DNA of 64,000 bases from the NCBI RefSeq assembly GCF_019195395.1, contig NZ_CP078067.1, positions 927,248-991,247 of the forward strand, given 5' to 3'. The first letter of the stretch is position 1; every line of letters starts with the position of its first letter. The notes below the pieces were generated by a model, which saw only the letters and a program-made list of their open reading frames with translations, did no database searches and was not told the DNA's origin. The position numbers and the translations under genes were made by a program. Source of the DNA: Kaistella faecalis (GTDB lineage: Bacteria > Bacteroidota > Bacteroidia > Flavobacteriales > Weeksellaceae). Below, in pieces: positions 60,037 through 64,000 of this stretch.

Positions 60037-61176
60037 TTATTTTATCATTTCTTTTCGAAGATCAGTCACTGCATTTTCAATAATTTCAGTCACTTTTTTC
60101 ACTTCTTTGTGCGGAACAAAAAAACCGTTCTTCCCTTTGCTTTCATCGGCAATATTCGAAAGGATTACTACGGAAGTTTTTGTTTCGGGATAATAAATAT
60201 TCAGTGACGGCGAACCTTTTACATAACCGCTGTGGAAATAGGACGGCTGTTTCCTTTCGTTAATCATAATCCCGTATCCGTAACCCACTTTGCCTAAAAT
60301 CGCATGATGATTTTCTGACGACTTCTGCAAAAATTTCTTCAGCGTTTCCGGTTTTAGGATTTTCCCGCTGTATAATGAAGTATTCCAGCGGTGCAAATCA
60401 TTCACAGTGGATAACACTCCGCCAGCAGCGACGGAAATTTCTTTATTGGAAAGCCGTTTCGGCATATTTTCAATTCTTTCAAAGCGGGAAGGATTTCCCA
60501 GATAAGCTCCCGCAAAATGATCTCCGTTAAAAACATTAGCCGTAGAAGAATGAAGCATTCCAGCCTTACCGAAAAGTTCTTCTGCATTTTCCTCGTAAGA
60601 TTTCCCCGAAGCTTTCTCGATAATTTCCCCTAAAAACCGGTAACCTTTGTTGGAATAATTAAACTCCTTCCCGGGTTTTGAATGAAGGCCGTTTCCCAGA
60701 TCGCTGATTCCGGAAGTGTGATTCAATAATTGATGAACAGTAATGTTTTCAAACTGTTTATTTTGAAATTCGGGTAAAAATTTGGAGCCTTTATCATTAG
60801 TATTGAGCTTTCCCTGATCTTCCAGCATTAAAATCATCACGGCCGTAAACTGCTTGCTCACCGAACCAATCGCGAAAACCGAATTGCTGTCAAGTTTAGC
60901 TTTAGTTTTAAAATCTTCAATTCCATTTTCCTTTTCATATAATTTTTCGCCGTTCTGTACGATAGAAATACTTCCGTTAAATTTCGTTTTAGAAAATACC
61001 GAATCGATCTGCTGCGCAAGTAATTTTTTCTGGAAGGCGGTAATGGTGCTGTCGATAACGGACGCTAAGTATATTTCTTTAGCAACAGCCTCTTCCGTCT
61101 CCTGTTTGCAGAAAATGGTGGTGAAGAGAAACAAAAAACAGGTATAAAAGTAGATTTTTTGCAAGACGGTATTCAT
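60037..61176 (-). CDS. serine beta-lactamase/D-Ala-D-Ala peptidase-like lipoprotein
   Basis: 379 residues. Lipoprotein-type signal with Cys23 (FLFTTIFC). Active-site SxxK is S105-V-S-K108 (AIGSVSKQFTA); second motif YSN in EFNYSNKGYRF; third-motif equivalent HSGYVKGSPS. This is the class C beta-lactamase/esterase-like family (COG1680), which includes peptidases and esterases; substrate not determinable. It converges with the MBL-fold gene with two bases between the stops. Confidence 0.88.
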   Translation of the reverse strand: MNTVLQKIYFYTCFLFLFTTIFCKQETEEAVAKEIYLASVIDSTITAFQKKLLAQQIDSVFSKTKFNGSISIVQNGEKLYEKENGIEDFKTKAKLDSNSVFAIGSVSKQFTAVMILMLEDQGKLNTNDKGSKFLPEFQNKQFENITVHQLLNHTSGISDLGNGLHSKPGKEFNYSNKGYRFLGEIIEKASGKSYEENAEELFGKAGMLHSSTANVFNGDHFAGAYLGNPSRFERIENMPKRLSNKEISVAAGGVLSTVNDLHRWNTSLYSGKILKPETLKKFLQKSSENHHAILGKVGYGYGIMINERKQPSYFHSGYVKGSPSLNIYYPETKTSVVILSNIADESKGKNGFFVPHKEVKKVTEIIENAVTDLRKEMIK

Positions 61177-61255
61177 TTATATTTGAAATCACTTAATAGC
61201 AAAAACCGTGTCAGGAATCTGACATGGTGTTTGTGCGAATGCTATTTACGTTCAG

Positions 61256-64000
61256 TTATTTTTTAATAAATTTCGAACTAATTGAACTTTTATCTAAGGT
61301 GATTGTTATATAATAAACTCCTTTTTTCAAATTCCTAACATCTAACTGGTTTTCTGAAATCGATTTGACAATCATTTTTCTTCCTGACGCATCATAGATT
61401 TCAGTATTATGTATCTTATTCTTGCTTTTTATAAAAATGAAATCGGTAGTTGGATTGGGATAGATAAATACTTGCTGAGTATTTGCATGAGCTGTTTTAA
61501 GTACTTCTTCTTCAAGGTACGCCACGTATATACTCTCTCCATTAAGATAATCAATTCCACTACCTAAAATTTCGGTTCCTGCCGTATTTCCTGAAATAAC
61601 AATTTTTCCGTTAGATTGGGCATGAACGTTAAGATTTTGAGGTGCCAGCGATGTACCATATCTGATAAAAGGTGTAGTACCAACCTCTGTGCTGTATTCT
61701 AAATTTCCCTGATTAGTAAACTTTATAACATTAAGGGAAAGGTCTATTGGTGAAAGTCCGATTTCCTGATCTTTAATGTTTAATTTTTCCTTCCAATACC
61801 CATGAATAAATATATTTGACTGCATATCGAGACCAATTTTCCCATAACCGAACGCTTTAGAGAAAATGGGGGTCTCCCAAATCAAGTCACCACTTTTGGA
61901 AACCTTTGCTATGAAATTATGAGCCGAAGTGTTCTGCATCCCCACAGGTAATTGATATGCCTGCCCTTCTAATCCATAAGTTGCTGATCCTGACCTATAT
62001 AATCCTCCATAAAGAATAAAATCATACCCATTGTATTTAGCATCGCTCAAATATGCCCCTGCCGAGACGGTATTTTGAGTAAAATTCTTTCCTGATAACG
62101 CAATTCCATTCTTGTCAAATTTCACCATAAGAAGATCCGGGTTAACAGGATTGCCTGGTATAATCACGTTGCCAAATTGATATTGCGTAGCAGGATTTGA
62201 TCCCCAATCTATTGGTTCCATGAATGCATACATATTATCATCTTCATCAAACGAAATCAATATATGTTCGTACACGTCTATAAAAGGAAATGTTTTTACA
62301 AATTCTACTACCCCAACGGCAGTAATCTTAATAATCACTACCGTATCAATCCAGGCGGTTACATCGTAATTAGCATTATCTATCGCAAATGAATTGTTTA
62401 CAGTTCCGGCAATAAAATAATCACCTTTGTTTTGAAAAACAGAATATTTGGAAAACAGGGCGCTAATAGTTTTCATCCACTCCATTTCGCCATTTTCTGA
62501 AAAAGCTGTAAGAATAACTTTTCCTTCAGTGCCGGGCATCACAACATATCCATCATTTTTATATTGTCTACAATTATTAAAAGTATCACAACGTGATACA
62601 GATAAACTTTTTCCGACCCTTGTAAATACTGAGGATCTTGTAGGGTTGTATAAATTGGATCCTGAGACTTCAATACCTTCTACGCCTGACTTCCACTTTA
62701 GGGTTCCATCCGCATTAACTTTCGAAATAATACGCAAATAAGTTTGATTTGACGGAGTAGCAATATTTTGCCCGAAAAAATTCAGTAGAGTTCCCTGCGT
62801 AATTGCATCACTGTAGAAACCTCCATCTGGTTGAGTTTCTACTGCCTGAAGAATAATATTCCCCTTTTTACTGTGAGCTTGATGGGTGTAGTTTACCTGG
62901 TAATTGTAAGCGTTAGAGGCCTCATATACACTTACAACATTTTCCGTAACCAATCCACTATAATTTGAACTGTTGATAATTTTTGAATCAAACCCTTTAG
63001 AAGTATTACCGATAAATACTGCATGGTCAAATGTTTCATATCCGTTTTCGTCGTAATTGATCATTATACTGCCGTTGTTGGGCACCACGTGGTTGGAATT
63101 AAAGAAGTTATAGTTATTCACCACACTACTTACGTTCTTGGGTGAGTAGTATAAACTGATCTTTCTATTTGGCAACTGAAAAAGCTGAACTACACCTTGA
63201 TTCGGAAATGATGAACTCACAGCGTTGCCACCAAACCATTTCATATCGGTGAAATCTGTCGAAATGCGGCCCATATACAAATTACTTTGCAATTCTGTAC
63301 TCATATTGTAGTCACATGTAGCTACGAGTCCGTTCTCTCCATATGCTTTGACCTTATTAGCGTTCATCCCAACAAAACTTAGGGTTTCATCAGTTAAAAA
63401 TTCAATATCCACTATATAATTAAAACTTGATTCGCTTCCATAAAACTGCAGTGCTGAAGTAACATTATAATCTAAGTCTGTTTTAATCACAACTGCTGCA
63501 TTTTTAGTCAGTAACTCAGTGCCAATGGACAAATCCGTCGTAGCCTTTCCTCCTAAAAAAAGAGCATCACTTCGCGATTTCAAGGTTGTCAAAACTAGAT
63601 TGGCATGGTAGAAAGAAGAAAGAAGTTCCCCAGTCACATCATCAATTCGAAATACATTATTGTTCATAAGTGCGAATATATTTTCATTATTCACACTTAT
63701 ATCAAAGTAATCTCTTTTTACCATCTGTGCTGTAGCGGTAGCCCAAAGAATATTACCATTTGTATCAAGCTTAACGACCATCCAGTTTTTCTCATTAGAA
63801 TCATAGGTTATACCTTTTACCGTCAGTAATCCTGTAAAATGAAAGCCTATATAGGTATAATTATTTTTCGAATAAAGTAGGTAAGGTATGATGCTTCCGT
63901 GGGAATCGGGTGAAATTTTTTTACTCCAAATTTTTTCGCCGGTTTGGCTGTTGGTCTTGTAAATAAAAAGGCTGTTAGTGTTAGAGGTGGAAAAATCTTC
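61256..64000 (-). CDS. T9SS type A cargo protein, 5' truncated by window
   Basis: 914 residues are visible; the frame stays open through the right edge (an internal ATG at 63781 is not the start). The body is composed of repeated beta strands resembling a propeller or SBBP-type repeats (KVSKSGDLIWETPIF, MVVKLDTNGNILWATA, NADGTLKWKSG). The type A sorting domain closes it (VFIYPNPTTDFIFIKSKNKI ... NLKKGVYYITITLDKSS ... KFIKK). It should be secreted by the type IX system. The N-terminus is out of view. Confidence 0.88.
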   Translation of the reverse strand, partial: EDFSTSNTNSLFIYKTNSQTGEKIWSKKISPDSHGSIIPYLLYSKNNYTYIGFHFTGLLTVKGITYDSNEKNWMVVKLDTNGNILWATATAQMVKRDYFDISVNNENIFALMNNNVFRIDDVTGELLSSFYHANLVLTTLKSRSDALFLGGKATTDLSIGTELLTKNAAVVIKTDLDYNVTSALQFYGSESSFNYIVDIEFLTDETLSFVGMNANKVKAYGENGLVATCDYNMSTELQSNLYMGRISTDFTDMKWFGGNAVSSSFPNQGVVQLFQLPNRKISLYYSPKNVSSVVNNYNFFNSNHVVPNNGSIMINYDENGYETFDHAVFIGNTSKGFDSKIINSSNYSGLVTENVVSVYEASNAYNYQVNYTHQAHSKKGNIILQAVETQPDGGFYSDAITQGTLLNFFGQNIATPSNQTYLRIISKVNADGTLKWKSGVEGIEVSGSNLYNPTRSSVFTRVGKSLSVSRCDTFNNCRQYKNDGYVVMPGTEGKVILTAFSENGEMEWMKTISALFSKYSVFQNKGDYFIAGTVNNSFAIDNANYDVTAWIDTVVIIKITAVGVVEFVKTFPFIDVYEHILISFDEDDNMYAFMEPIDWGSNPATQYQFGNVIIPGNPVNPDLLMVKFDKNGIALSGKNFTQNTVSAGAYLSDAKYNGYDFILYGGLYRSGSATYGLEGQAYQLPVGMQNTSAHNFIAKVSKSGDLIWETPIFSKAFGYGKIGLDMQSNIFIHGYWKEKLNIKDQEIGLSPIDLSLNVIKFTNQGNLEYSTEVGTTPFIRYGTSLAPQNLNVHAQSNGKIVISGNTAGTEILGSGIDYLNGESIYVAYLEEEVLKTAHANTQQVFIYPNPTTDFIFIKSKNKIHNTEIYDASGRKMIVKSISENQLDVRNLKKGVYYITITLDKSSISSKFIKK

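Noticed and set aside
59105-61176. Antibiotic-resistance island formed by the MBL-fold and beta-lactamase-like genes
   Set aside because: Both are broad hydrolase families, convergent and not in one operon, with no mobile element nearby; no resistance function can be claimed.

Overview
The window looks like a chromosomal segment of a flavobacterium, most likely from the Chryseobacterium/Kaistella group (Weeksellaceae). The reasons are: four type IX secretion cargo proteins with type A or type B C-terminal sorting domains, many promoters of the Bacteroidota form TAnnTTTG, AT-rich intergenic DNA, and several Bacteroidota-restricted families (DUF4252, DUF2807/GIN, DUF6078-like, DUF4407). No tRNA, rRNA, CRISPR array, intact insertion sequence or prophage was seen. 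The first roughly 19 kb reads more GC-rich than the rest.

Layout. 1-4.2 kb is an accessory stretch: the end of a heme-binding DUF3365 protein, an ICMT-family methyltransferase, two rhodaneses, a zinc-ribbon protein, a GIY-YIG protein interrupted by a -1 frameshift at a perfect slippery heptamer, a DUF6078-like gene, and several repeats. The repeats are hairpins with an identical loop but different complementary stems, a 34-bp direct repeat on either side of the GIY-YIG gene, and a 22-bp-period array of short palindromes. 4.3-9.1 kb holds three exported proteins, including an ELWxxDGT-repeat T9SS cargo. 9.2-14.1 kb carries two adjacent histidine kinase/NarL-type regulator pairs. 14.3-19.3 kb is an AraC regulator followed by a TolC-HlyD-MFS tripartite efflux operon. 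19.4-25.6 kb has a YceI lipoprotein, a PNPOx-fold protein, a cytoplasmic GH13 amylase, the uncharacterised radical SAM/TIGR03915 DNA-metabolism pair and a zinc alcohol dehydrogenase. 25.7-32.8 kb has a secreted nucleotide pyrophosphatase-like enzyme and an 1885-residue T9SS type B surface protein built on 747-bp internal repeats.

32.9-36.7 kb is a leftward housekeeping group (coaE, MBL-fold hydrolase, PaiB-like protein, TPR lipoprotein, ruvB). 36.8-42.5 kb is hutI followed by paaBCD, paaG, paaH, a two-TM protein and paaI. paaA, the catalytic epoxidase subunit, is missing from its usual place before paaB. 42.6-45.6 kb is an ECF sigma factor, a likely anti-sigma partner and two DUF4252 proteins, followed by guaB. 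47.4-51.6 kb has a T9SS cargo, a small lipoprotein and a copper nitrite reductase operon (nirK, FGE-family protein, SCO protein). 51.6-54 kb has an OFA-type transporter and a DUF4407 membrane protein. 54.2-58.4 kb is a tandemly duplicated two-gene cassette of exported proteins (A1-B1-A2-B2). The window ends with ruvC, an MBL-fold hydrolase, a serine beta-lactamase-like lipoprotein and a T9SS cargo that runs off the right edge.

The strongest candidates for something undescribed are the GIY-YIG/hairpin/direct-repeat neighbourhood at 2.0-3.3 kb, the 22-bp palindrome array at 2.64-2.76 kb, the duplicated exported cassette at 54-58 kb, and the paa cluster that lacks paaA. Assignments rest on motif and family recognition by eye; no database search was run.
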